From Amycolatopsis eburnea (GTDB lineage Bacteria > Actinomycetota > Actinomycetes > Mycobacteriales > Pseudonocardiaceae), in contig NZ_RSEC01000059.1 of assembly GCF_003937945.1 (NCBI RefSeq), forward strand, positions 479,422 to 543,421: a stretch of DNA of 64,000 nt, written 5' to 3'. Position numbers and translations under genes: made by a program. The first letter of the stretch is position 1, and every line of letters begins with the position of its first letter. Of the stretch, positions 56,715 through 64,000 are shown piece after piece. The notes beneath the pieces were generated by a model that was given only the letters and a program-made list of their open reading frames with translations, was not told the origin of the DNA and searched no databases.

Positions 56715-59087
56715 ATGTTCAGAACCCTGCTGCGGCTGGTGGTCGCCGCCGTCGTCCTGGCCGCCGGCCTGGTGGCCGCCACCGCGCCCGCCGGGGCCGC
56801 CACCTCGATCACGATCAACGGCGGGTCGGCCGGGCGCACGTTCGACGGCGTCGGCGCGGTCAGCGGCGGGGGCGGCAACAGCCGCCTGCTGATCGACTAC
56901 CCCGAGCCCCAGCGCGGCCAGATCCTCGACTACCTCTTCAAGCCCGGCTACGGCGCCGCGCTGCAGATCCTCAAGGTGGAGATGGGCGGGGACACCAACT
57001 CGACCAGCGGCGCGGAACCCAGCCACGCCCACTTCCGCGGTGACCTCGACTGCAACCGCGGGTACGAGTGGTGGATCATGGAGCAGGCCAAGGCACGCAA
57101 CCCCGGCATCAAGCTCGTGGGCCTGCCGTGGGGCGCGCCGGGCTGGATCGGCAACGGCACGTTCTTCTCCAACGACCTGACCGACTACTACCTCTCGTGG
57201 CTCGGCTGTGCGAAGCAGCACGGGCTCACCATCGACTACCTGACCAGCGTCCAGAACGAGAAGCAGTGGAGCGCGGACTGGACCGTGACGCTGCGCAACG
57301 CGCTCAACGCCAACGGGTACAGCGCGGTCAAGGTCATCTCCGGCGACTCGTGGCCGGGGGACTGGGGACCGGCGAGCGCGATCTCGACGAACACGGCCTA
57401 CCGCAACGCGACCGACGTCCTCAGCGCCCACTACACCTGCGGCTACCTCAGCGCGCAGACGTCGTGCAGCGTCCCCTCGAGCGTCACGGGCACCGGCAAG
57501 ACGTTGTGGTCCAGCGAAAACGGCTCCCAGGACTACAACGACGGTGCCAAGCCGCTGGCCCGCGGCATCAACCGCGTCTACCTCGACGGCAAGATGACCG
57601 CCTACCTCAACTGGGACCTCATCGCCGCCACCACGCCGAACATCCCGTGGCCGACCGTGGGCCTGGTGCTGGCCAACCAGCCGTGGTCGGGCTACTACTC
57701 GGTCGGCAAGGACGCCTGGGCGCTCGCGCACACCACGCAGTTCACCGCGCCCGGCTGGAAGTACCTCGACTCGTCCAGCGGCTACCTCGGCGGCAACCGC
57801 GCCAACGGCAGCTACGTCTCGCTGCGGTCCCCGAGCTCCGGTGACTACAGCACGGTCATCGAAACGATGGACGCCACCTCGGCCCAGACGCTGAACCTGA
57901 ACGTCACCGGCGGGCTGTCGACCGGCCAGGTGCACGTGTGGGCGACCAACCTCAACTCGAACAACTCCGCGGACTTCTTCAAGCACACGGCCGACATCAC
58001 GCCGTCCGGGGGAGCGTTCTCCCTCACCGCCCAGCCCGGCTACCTGTACACGATCACGACCACCACGGGGCAGGGCAAGGGCACCGCGACCAGCCCGTCG
58101 CAGGGTTCGCTGAACCTGCCCTACAACGACGACTTCGACGGGTACGCGACCGGCAAGGAAGCCAAGTACCTGATGGACATGGAGGGCGCGTTCGAGACGT
58201 CCGCCTGCGGTGCCGGGCGCGCGGGTACCTGCGTGCGCCAGGCCGCGCCGCAGAAGACGATCCCCTGGAAGAAGTTCGTCGATCCCTACGCGCTGCTGGG
58301 CAACGTGGCCTGGAGCAACTACACGGTCAACGCGGACGTGCTGCTGGAGAAGTCCGGGTCGGTCCAGCTGCTCGGCCGCGTCGGCTCGCAGGACACCGGC
58401 AACCAGGGCGCGGTGAACGCGTACTACCTGCGGATCAGCGACACCGGCGCGTGGTCGATCCAGCGCAACAACACCAGCCAGCAGGTCACGACGCTGCGCA
58501 GCGGCACCACGACCGCGCTGGGCACGAACCGCTGGCACAAGCTGGCGCTGGGCTTCTCCGGCAGCAGCATCACCGCTTCTGTCGACGGCACCGTGCTCGG
58601 GACCGTCACCGACTCGACCTTCCCGGCCGGTCAGGTCGGGATCGGTACCAGCACGGGGGAGACCGCCCAGTTGGACAACCTCGCCGTGACCGGCTCGGGC
58701 GGCGGGTCGACGTCGGTCCTGCGCAACACCGGTTCGGGCCGCTGCCTCGACGTCCCCAACGTGTCCCAGACGAACGGCACCCAGGTCACGCTGTGGGACT
58801 GCAACGGGGGCGGCAACCAGCAGTGGACGCTCACCTCGGGGAAGCAGCTGCTGGTGTACGGCGCGAAGTGCCTCGACGCGGAAGGCGCGAGTACGGCTCC
58901 CGGCACCCGGGCGATCATCTGGGACTGCACGGGCGGCACCAACCAGCAGTGGAACGCGAACGCCGACGGCACGATCACCGGTGTCCCATCCGGACTGTGC
59001 CTCGCGCCGAGCGGCACCGCGAACAGCGCGCCGGTGACCCTGCAGGCCTGCACCGGCAGCGACGCCCAGAAATGGGCCCGGAGCTAG
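56715..59087 (+). CDS. secreted GH59 beta-galactosidase/galactocerebrosidase-like enzyme with CBM13
   Basis: Exported enzyme of 790 aa: signal peptide to about residue 29, GH59 barrel and beta domain about 30-470, a laminin-G-like lectin domain about 475-660 (typical of GH59), and CBM13 about 665-790. The acid/base is Glu182 in YLTSVQNEKQW and the nucleophile Glu268 in TLWSSENGSQD, the positions expected for the family. GLPWGAPGWIGNG is conserved. Animal members hydrolyse galactosylceramide; bacterial ones in plant-glycan loci probably remove beta-galactose. The stop codon touches a family C repeat. Confidence 0.92.
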   Translation: MFRTLLRLVVAAVVLAAGLVAATAPAGAATSITINGGSAGRTFDGVGAVSGGGGNSRLLIDYPEPQRGQILDYLFKPGYGAALQILKVEMGGDTNSTSGAEPSHAHFRGDLDCNRGYEWWIMEQAKARNPGIKLVGLPWGAPGWIGNGTFFSNDLTDYYLSWLGCAKQHGLTIDYLTSVQNEKQWSADWTVTLRNALNANGYSAVKVISGDSWPGDWGPASAISTNTAYRNATDVLSAHYTCGYLSAQTSCSVPSSVTGTGKTLWSSENGSQDYNDGAKPLARGINRVYLDGKMTAYLNWDLIAATTPNIPWPTVGLVLANQPWSGYYSVGKDAWALAHTTQFTAPGWKYLDSSSGYLGGNRANGSYVSLRSPSSGDYSTVIETMDATSAQTLNLNVTGGLSTGQVHVWATNLNSNNSADFFKHTADITPSGGAFSLTAQPGYLYTITTTTGQGKGTATSPSQGSLNLPYNDDFDGYATGKEAKYLMDMEGAFETSACGAGRAGTCVRQAAPQKTIPWKKFVDPYALLGNVAWSNYTVNADVLLEKSGSVQLLGRVGSQDTGNQGAVNAYYLRISDTGAWSIQRNNTSQQVTTLRSGTTTALGTNRWHKLALGFSGSSITASVDGTVLGTVTDSTFPAGQVGIGTSTGETAQLDNLAVTGSGGGSTSVLRNTGSGRCLDVPNVSQTNGTQVTLWDCNGGGNQQWTLTSGKQLLVYGAKCLDAEGASTAPGTRAIIWDCTGGTNQQWNANADGTITGVPSGLCLAPSGTANSAPVTLQACTGSDAQKWARS

Positions 59088-59173
59088 CGCCCCAATGTGG
59101 CCTTCGGTGCGTCAGACGCACCCAAGGGGCCCTTCGGTGCGCAAGACGCAACCAAGGCCACATTGGGGCGCTC
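59086..59173. repeat. family C palindromic repeat, copy 3 (three-stem form)
   Basis: Outer arms starting AGCGCCCCAATGTGGCCTTC and ending with the near reverse complement at 59173 enclose a palindromic inner unit beginning GACGCACCCAAGGGGCCCTT. The arrangement equals copy 2 at 35793 with base changes in both arms. The repeat starts inside the TAG stop of the GH59 gene and lies 66 bases before the GH54 start. Confidence 0.78.
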
Positions 59174-59239
59174 GGGCCGTTCGCCCGGGCGCGGGGGACC
59201 TCGGCGACGGGAGCATTTCCCTTCGGACAAAGGAGTTCG

Positions 59240-60697
59240 ATGAAAGCACGATGGAGAAGGTCGCTGCAGACCACGGGAGCCGCGGTGGCGCTCGCCGCGG
59301 GTGCGCTGGCCGCACCGGCGCAGGCCGCCACCCAGGGGCCGTGTGATATCTACGCCACCGGCGGCACGCCGTGCGTGGCGGCCCATTCGACGACGCGGGC
59401 GCTGTACGGCGCCTACAACGGCGCGCTCTACCAAGTCCGGCGGGCATCGGACAACGCGACGCGGGACGTCGGCGTCCTGAGCGCGGGCGGTGTCGCGAAC
59501 GCGGCGACCCAGGACTCGTTCTGCGCCGGGACGACGTGCCTGATCACCGTCATCTACGACCAGTCCGGCCGCGGCAACCACCTCACGCAGGCCCCGCCGG
59601 GCGGCTTCCAGGGCCCGGCCGCCGGCGGGTACGACAACCTCGCCAACGCGGCGGCCGCCCCGATCACCGTCGGCGGGCAGAAGGCGTACGGCGTGTTCGT
59701 GGCTCCCGGCACCGGGTACCGGAACAACAACGCCACGGGCACCGCGACCGGCGACCAGCCGGAGGGCATGTACGCGATCTTCGACGGCACGCACTACAAC
59801 GGCGGCTGCTGCTTCGACTACGGCAACGCCGAACGCAACAGCCGGGACAACGGCAACGGCACGATGGAGGCCATCTACTTCGGCAACATCAAGGTGTGGG
59901 GCTACGGCGCCGGGAACGGCCCGTGGATCATGGCCGACCTCGAGAACGGCCTGTTCTCCGGGATCAACCAGCGCTACAACGCCAACGACCCCAGCATCAG
60001 CCACCGCTACCTGACCGCGATCATCAAGGGCGGCCCCAACCACTGGGCCATCCGCGGCGGCAACGCGCAGTCCGGCGGCCTGTCCACCTTCTACGACGGC
60101 GCCCGCCCCAACGTGTCCGGGTACAACCCGATGCGCAAGGAAGGCGCGATCATCCTCGGCACCGGTGGCGACAACAGCATCGGCTCCGCGGGCACGTTCT
60201 ACGAAGGCGTGATGACTTCGGGCTACCCCTCCGATGCCACGGAGAACGCCGTGCAGGCCAACATCACCGCGGCCGGCTACGGCACCGGCGGCAGCGGCAC
60301 CACCACCGGGCCGCTGCACGCGGTCGGCGCCGGGAAGTGCCTCGACGTCCCGGGATCGACCACCACTCAGGGCACCCAGCTGCAGATCTACAGCTGTTCC
60401 GGCCAGGCGAACCAGACCTGGACCCGCACGTCGTCGAACCAGCTGACGGTCTCCGTCGGCGGGCAGACGCTCTGCCTGGACGCCTCGGGCAACGGGACCA
60501 GCGCGGGGACGAAGGTGGTGACCTGGTCCTGCCACGGCGGGGCCAACCAGCAGTGGACGGTCAACTCCAACGGCACGATCACCGGCGCGCAGTCCGGGCT
60601 GTGCCTGGACGTGACGAGCGCGTCGACGGCCAACGGCGCGCTGGTGGAGCTGTGGACCTGCAACGGCGGCAGCAACCAGCAGTGGACGCTGGGTTGA
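59240..60697 (+). CDS. secreted GH54 alpha-L-arabinofuranosidase with C-terminal CBM13
   Basis: Second GH54 enzyme, 485 aa: signal peptide to about residue 29, catalytic domain about 32-350, CBM13 about 358-485. Landmarks are GPCDIYATGGTPCVAAHSTT, VIYDQSGRGNHL, GCCFDYGNAE, ADLENGLFSG and GYPSDATENAVQANI. The CBM13 sits after the catalytic domain, opposite to the paralogue at 48531, and belongs to the GAGKCLDVPG subtype. The catalytic domains differ enough to be old duplicates with perhaps different linkage preference. AAAGGAG precedes the ATG. Confidence 0.93.
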   Translation: MKARWRRSLQTTGAAVALAAGALAAPAQAATQGPCDIYATGGTPCVAAHSTTRALYGAYNGALYQVRRASDNATRDVGVLSAGGVANAATQDSFCAGTTCLITVIYDQSGRGNHLTQAPPGGFQGPAAGGYDNLANAAAAPITVGGQKAYGVFVAPGTGYRNNNATGTATGDQPEGMYAIFDGTHYNGGCCFDYGNAERNSRDNGNGTMEAIYFGNIKVWGYGAGNGPWIMADLENGLFSGINQRYNANDPSISHRYLTAIIKGGPNHWAIRGGNAQSGGLSTFYDGARPNVSGYNPMRKEGAIILGTGGDNSIGSAGTFYEGVMTSGYPSDATENAVQANITAAGYGTGGSGTTTGPLHAVGAGKCLDVPGSTTTQGTQLQIYSCSGQANQTWTRTSSNQLTVSVGGQTLCLDASGNGTSAGTKVVTWSCHGGANQQWTVNSNGTITGAQSGLCLDVTSASTANGALVELWTCNGGSNQQWTLG

Positions 60698-60725
60698 GCA
60701 CCTTCGACGAAGGAACGAGGTTCTG

Positions 60726-62129
60726 ATGACCACGAGCCTGACCCGGTGGCGGACCGCGCTCGCCGCCATCGGCCTGACAGCGGCTGCCTTGCTGGTCCCC
60801 GGCACCGCGGACGCGGCGAGCACGCTCGGCGCGGCGGCGGCGCAGAGCGGCCGGTACTTCGGCGCCGCGATCTCCACGAGCCACCTCGGCGAAGCGGCCT
60901 ATGTGAACACGTGGACGGCGGAGCACAACGGCGTCACCCCGGAAAACGAGATGAAGTGGGCCACGGTCGAGCCGAACCGGAACCAGTTCAACTTCGGGCC
61001 GGGAGAGCAGATCGTCAGCCAGGGCCGGAGCAAGGGCATGAAGATCCGCGGGCACACGCTGGTGTGGCACGGGCAGCTCGCCGGCTGGGTGAGCGGCCTG
61101 GACGCGAGCAACCTGCGGTCGGCGATGCAGAACCACATCGCCCAGGTCGCCGGCCACTGGAAGGGCCAGCTCTACGCGTGGGACGTCGTCAACGAGGCGT
61201 TCGAGGAGAACGGCACGCGACGGCAGTCGGTGTTCCAGCAGAAGCTCGGCGACGGCTACATCGAGGAGGCGTTCCGCGCGGCCCGCACGGCCGACCCGAA
61301 CGCCAAGCTCTGCTACAACGACTACAACACCGACGGGGTCAACGCGAAGAGCACCGGGATCTACAACATGGTCCGGGACTTCAAGAGCCGCGGCGTGCCG
61401 ATCGACTGCGTGGGCTTCCAGAGCCACCTGAGTTCGAGTTCCAACCTGAGCAGCTACCAGTCGAACCTGCAGCGCTTCGCCGACCTCGGGGTCGACGTCC
61501 AGATCACCGAGCTGGACGTCGGCGGCTCGGGTTCGGGCCAGGCGAACGTGTACCGGCAGGTCACTCAGGCGTGCAAGGCGGTGGCCCGGTGCACCGGCAT
61601 CACGGTCTGGGGCGTCACGGACAAGTACTCGTGGCGCTCGGGTGACACGCCACTGCTGTTCGACGGCAACTACGGCAAGAAGCAGGCCTACACGGCGGTC
61701 CTCGACGTGCTCAACGGCGGTGGCGGCGGAGGTGGTGCCGCGCTGCGTGCGGTCGCCGCGAACCGCTGCCTGGACGTCCCGAACTCGTCGACCACGGCGG
61801 GGACCGCACTGCAGATCTGGGACTGCCACAGCGGAACCAACCAGCAGTGGACCCGCACGAGCGGCGGGGCGTTGACCGTCTACTCGGGTGCTTCGCAGCG
61901 CTGCCTGGACACCGCGGGCGGCGGCACGGCCGCGGGCACCGCCGCGGTGATCGCGAACTGCACGGGCGGCAACGGCCAGAAGTGGACGTCGAACACCAAC
62001 GGCACCCTCACGAACGGCCAGTCGGGCCTCTGCCTGGACGTGACCGGCGCGGCGACCGCCAACGGGACCGCCGTGATCGTGTGGACCTGCAACGGCGGGA
62101 GCAACCAGCAGTGGAGCGGGCCCGCCTAG
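60726..62129 (+). CDS. secreted GH10 endo-1,4-beta-xylanase with CBM13
   Basis: Exported xylanase of 467 aa: signal peptide to about residue 31, GH10 barrel about 33-330, CBM13 about 337-467. The acid/base is Glu157 (AWDVVNEAFEE) and the nucleophile Glu262 (QITELDVGG). TPENEMKWATVEPNRNQFNF and the WHGQLAGWV block are typical. The architecture equals Streptomyces xylanases of the XlnA/FXYN type. It is the only clear backbone-cleaving endo-enzyme in the locus, the others being debranching or exo-acting. A strong terminator follows. Confidence 0.96.
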   Translation: MTTSLTRWRTALAAIGLTAAALLVPGTADAASTLGAAAAQSGRYFGAAISTSHLGEAAYVNTWTAEHNGVTPENEMKWATVEPNRNQFNFGPGEQIVSQGRSKGMKIRGHTLVWHGQLAGWVSGLDASNLRSAMQNHIAQVAGHWKGQLYAWDVVNEAFEENGTRRQSVFQQKLGDGYIEEAFRAARTADPNAKLCYNDYNTDGVNAKSTGIYNMVRDFKSRGVPIDCVGFQSHLSSSSNLSSYQSNLQRFADLGVDVQITELDVGGSGSGQANVYRQVTQACKAVARCTGITVWGVTDKYSWRSGDTPLLFDGNYGKKQAYTAVLDVLNGGGGGGGAALRAVAANRCLDVPNSSTTAGTALQIWDCHSGTNQQWTRTSGGALTVYSGASQRCLDTAGGGTAAGTAAVIANCTGGNGQKWTSNTNGTLTNGQSGLCLDVTGAATANGTAVIVWTCNGGSNQQWSGPA

Positions 62130-62152
62130 GTCCGCGGCGTTTGTGAGAACTG

Positions 62153-62200
62153 GCCGGCAGCACGGGATCCCGGGTCGGGTGCCGTGCTGCCGGCTGTTTT
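62153..62200 (+). terminator. hairpin terminator with T-run after the xylanase gene
   Basis: GCCGGCAGCACGG and CCGTGCTGCCGGC form a 13-bp perfect stem with a 16-base loop, followed by TGTTTT. It begins 23 bases after the xylanase stop and ends the GH29-GH59-GH54-GH10 run. This is the clearest intrinsic terminator in the window. Confidence 0.75.
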
Positions 62201-62248
62201 GCGTGCCCGCGGCGATGGTGTCGTCGGTTCGGCCGCGGCAACAAGAAG

Positions 62249-62275
62249 GACCCCAGCCGGCGGGCGGCTGGGGTC
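62249..62275 (-). terminator. hairpin terminator for the GH62 transcript
   Basis: GACCCCAGCCG and its reverse complement form an 11-bp stem with a 5-base loop; on the minus strand it is followed by CTTCTTGTT. It would end transcription coming from the GH62 gene. The 404-base gap 62130-62533 thus holds two terminators and two palindromic repeats, and no gene. Confidence 0.62.
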
Positions 62276-62339
62276 TCCCCGGGAACGGTCTCGTGTCGAT
62301 CTCCGTGGTCAGCGGGAACGGCCGGCTCACCGCTCGCAG

Positions 62340-62412
62340 CGGCCAACTCGCGCACCGGAACGGCCAACTCGCCGGCAGGTTGGTGAGTTGGCCGTTCCGG
62401 TCGGTGAGTTGG
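62340..62412. repeat. nested palindrome built on GGCCAACTC/GAGTTGGCC
   Basis: The inner stem ACCGGAACGGCCAACTC (62354-62370) pairs perfectly with 62385-62401 around a 14-base centre. Further GGCCAACTC and GAGTTGGCC copies lie outside at 62341 and 62404. Only one such element is in the window, so whether it is a repeated family is unknown. Confidence 0.6.
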
Positions 62413-62464
62413 CCGCCGGGTTGTTGTGGTCGGGGCTGGGAGGCCGGTGTGGCGGGTTCGCTTG

Positions 62465-62520
62465 CGCCCCAATGTGGCGTTCGGTGCGTTGAACGCACCG
62501 AACGCCACATTGGGTGCGTT
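62465..62520. repeat. family C palindromic repeat, copy 4 (simple hairpin)
   Basis: CCCAATGTGGCGTTCGGTGC (to 62490) and its perfect reverse complement (62492-62514) are separated by one base, giving a 23-base inverted repeat. It lacks the inner unit of copies 2 and 3. It lies 13 bases from the stop of the minus-strand GH62 gene. Confidence 0.85.
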
Positions 62521-62533
62521 CCCGGTCGGCGCG

Positions 62534-63991
62534 CTAGCGCTGCAGCGTCAGCACACCCGGCCGCCACGGGAGCTGGTCGTAGGGACCGCTCGCGGACGGG
62601 GACTTGCCCTGGTAGAGCAGTTGCAGGTTGCAGGGGTCGATGGTCATGGTCTGGTCCGGGTTGGTGCGGACCAGGTCGCCGTGGCTGATGTCGTTCGTCC
62701 AGCTCGCGCCGCTGTTGGCCTTGCCCGCGAAGGGGTTGCTTTCGCTGGTGGCCTGCGGGGTCCACGAGCCGCCGAGGCTGCTCGCCGTGTACGAGCGGAA
62801 GTAGCGCCCGTTCGCGCCGATCGACTCGACGATCATGAGGTACTGGTTCTGGCCCTGGACCTTGTAGACCTGGACCGCTTCGAACAGGTTGTTCGTCGAG
62901 TCGCTCATGATGGTCGTGTAGTTCGAGCCGAAGCTGCCGGGGAAGTTCCCGAGCGGCATGCTCGCCCGGTAGATCTTGCCGTTGTCACCGGCGAAGAACA
63001 GGTACATGTTCGACCCGTCCGCGATCAGCGTCTGGTCGATCGGCCCGGTTCCGGAGCCGGAGATGCTGCCGGTGAACAGCGGCTGCGGCGAGGACCAGCC
63101 GTTGGGGTTGGTGGGGTCGCTCGACGTCCGGTAGATGAACGGCCACGCACCCCACTGGTAGGCCAGCACCCAGATGTTCTTGGGCGCGAAGTAGAACAGC
63201 GTGGGCGCCACCGTGCCCTGGTTCATCCCCGTCTGCCCGGCCGACGCCATGTCGGACCAGTTCGTGAACGGCGTGAAGGCCATCGAACCGTACGTGGATC
63301 CCGAGACGTTCGACGCGTAGACGAGGTGCTTGCCGTTGTAGACGACGTTGGTGAAGTCCTTGAGCGAGACCCACCCGTTCTTCGGCGTCGCCAGCACGCC
63401 GGTCGACGACCAGCGGTAGGTCGAGGGCAGGGAGCAGCCGCTGCCGGTGGGGGTCGTGGTCGGGGTCGTGGTCGGCGTGGCCGACAGGCCCGTCCACTTC
63501 TGGTTGCTGCCGCCGTTGCACGTCCACAGCTGCACCGCGGTGCCGTTGGCCGTGCCGGCGCTGGCGACGTCCAGGCAGAGCCCGGACTGCGTCCCGACCA
63601 CGGTGCCGTCCGCGTTCACCCGCCACTGCTGGTTGGCGCCGCCGTGACAGGTCCAGATCTGCACCCGGGTGCCCGCGGTGGTCGCGCTGCCCGGGACGTC
63701 CAGGCACTTGCTGCCGAACACGGTCAGCTGGCCGCTCGAAGTCGACGTCCACTGCTGGCCGGAACCGCCCCAGCAGTCGTAGATCTGCAGCGCGGTGCCG
63801 TCGGTCTGACTGGCGTTCGGCACGTCGAGGCAGCGGCCGGAACCGACCCCGCGCAGGGAGCCGGTGACGTCGGCCATCGCCGGCCCGGCGCCCAGCGTCA
63901 CCGCGACCGTCGTCGCCGCCGTGACCGTGCCCGCGGCGGCGAGTGCGGCGATCCGGGATCGGCGCCTTCGGCTGACACTTCTTCTGTCCAT
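62534..63991 (-). CDS. secreted GH62 alpha-L-arabinofuranosidase with N-terminal CBM13
   Basis: Exported enzyme of 485 aa: a basic n-region and signal peptide to about residue 41, CBM13 about 44-170, a Thr/Pro linker (TPTTTPTTTPTG), and the GH62 five-bladed propeller about 186-485. GH62 landmarks are STYRWSSTGVLATPKNGW, the base in SLKDFTNVVYNGKHLVYAS, WVLAYQWGAWPF, and LFEAVQVYKVQGQ. It cleaves single arabinofuranose branches from arabinoxylan. It is convergent with the GH10 xylanase, with which it would cooperate. The gene ends close to a family C repeat; its promoter lies beyond the window. Confidence 0.94.
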   Translation of the reverse strand: MDRRSVSRRRRSRIAALAAAGTVTAATTVAVTLGAGPAMADVTGSLRGVGSGRCLDVPNASQTDGTALQIYDCWGGSGQQWTSTSSGQLTVFGSKCLDVPGSATTAGTRVQIWTCHGGANQQWRVNADGTVVGTQSGLCLDVASAGTANGTAVQLWTCNGGSNQKWTGLSATPTTTPTTTPTGSGCSLPSTYRWSSTGVLATPKNGWVSLKDFTNVVYNGKHLVYASNVSGSTYGSMAFTPFTNWSDMASAGQTGMNQGTVAPTLFYFAPKNIWVLAYQWGAWPFIYRTSSDPTNPNGWSSPQPLFTGSISGSGTGPIDQTLIADGSNMYLFFAGDNGKIYRASMPLGNFPGSFGSNYTTIMSDSTNNLFEAVQVYKVQGQNQYLMIVESIGANGRYFRSYTASSLGGSWTPQATSESNPFAGKANSGASWTNDISHGDLVRTNPDQTMTIDPCNLQLLYQGKSPSASGPYDQLPWRPGVLTLQR

Positions 63992-64000
63992 CGTGAACTT

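Noticed and set aside
48531..60697. Assembly duplication of the GH54 gene
   Set aside because: The two genes differ in domain order and throughout their catalytic domains, so they are true paralogues.
36988..63991. Secondary-metabolite gene cluster
   Set aside because: There are no polyketide, peptide-synthetase, terpene or RiPP genes. The content is secreted carbohydrate-active enzymes with local regulators.

Overview
The window is very GC-rich DNA with actinobacterial gene organisation: GTG/TTG starts, four-base start/stop overlaps, an F420-type oxidoreductase, TrpM-like and secreted AroQ-gamma-like proteins, and Tat or lipoprotein export signals. Together these suggest a soil filamentous actinomycete, most like Pseudonocardiaceae (for example Amycolatopsis). 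The genus is an inference. I saw no tRNA, rRNA, CRISPR array, phage or plasmid genes and no intact transposase.

Region 1 (1-10.7 kb) is a catabolic cluster. It holds an aldehyde dehydrogenase, two MFS importers, an FAD monooxygenase, a cupin, an ACMSD-like amidohydrolase, a VOC protein, an FAH-family hydrolase, an F420-type oxidoreductase and a LysR regulator. It probably imports and degrades an aromatic or heterocyclic acid. Region 2 (10.7-22 kb) is a mosaic of small regulator-enzyme pairs: SDR/MmyB, TetR/aldo-keto reductase, TetR/membrane protein and TetR/zinc alcohol dehydrogenase plus RraA. The set trpM-trpB-trpA and a secreted chorismate mutase lie among them. Region 3 (22-36 kb) holds two sugar ABC importer operons. 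One is GntR-Gfo/Idh-binding protein-fused double permease-enolase, with a second enolase divergent. The other is PfpI-binding protein-two permeases-unknown 627-aa protein. Both look built for sugars or sugar acids.

Region 4 (36-64 kb) is one large secreted plant-polysaccharide degradation locus. It encodes a GDSL esterase, a beta-helix glycosidase, a ThuA protein, a PQQ-type sugar dehydrogenase, three CE1-type esterases, GH54 (two), GH27, GH43, GH29, GH59, GH10 and GH62, with FadR- and LacI-type regulators. Thirteen of these fifteen secreted proteins carry a ricin-type CBM13-like module. The other two carry CBM2-like or CBM6-like modules. The activities fit debranching and cleavage of arabinoxylan and arabinogalactan-type glycans. 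A perfect LacI-type operator sits in front of two arms of the locus.

Several families of intergenic palindromic repeats are scattered over all regions. Two of them (here A and B) are homologous position by position over 53 bases and keep their arms paired by matched changes. One copy is translated inside an esterase gene, others supply a gene's stop codon, and one sits inside a 236-bp element with terminal inverted repeats and CTAG ends that resembles a MITE. This repeat system is the most unusual feature of the window.
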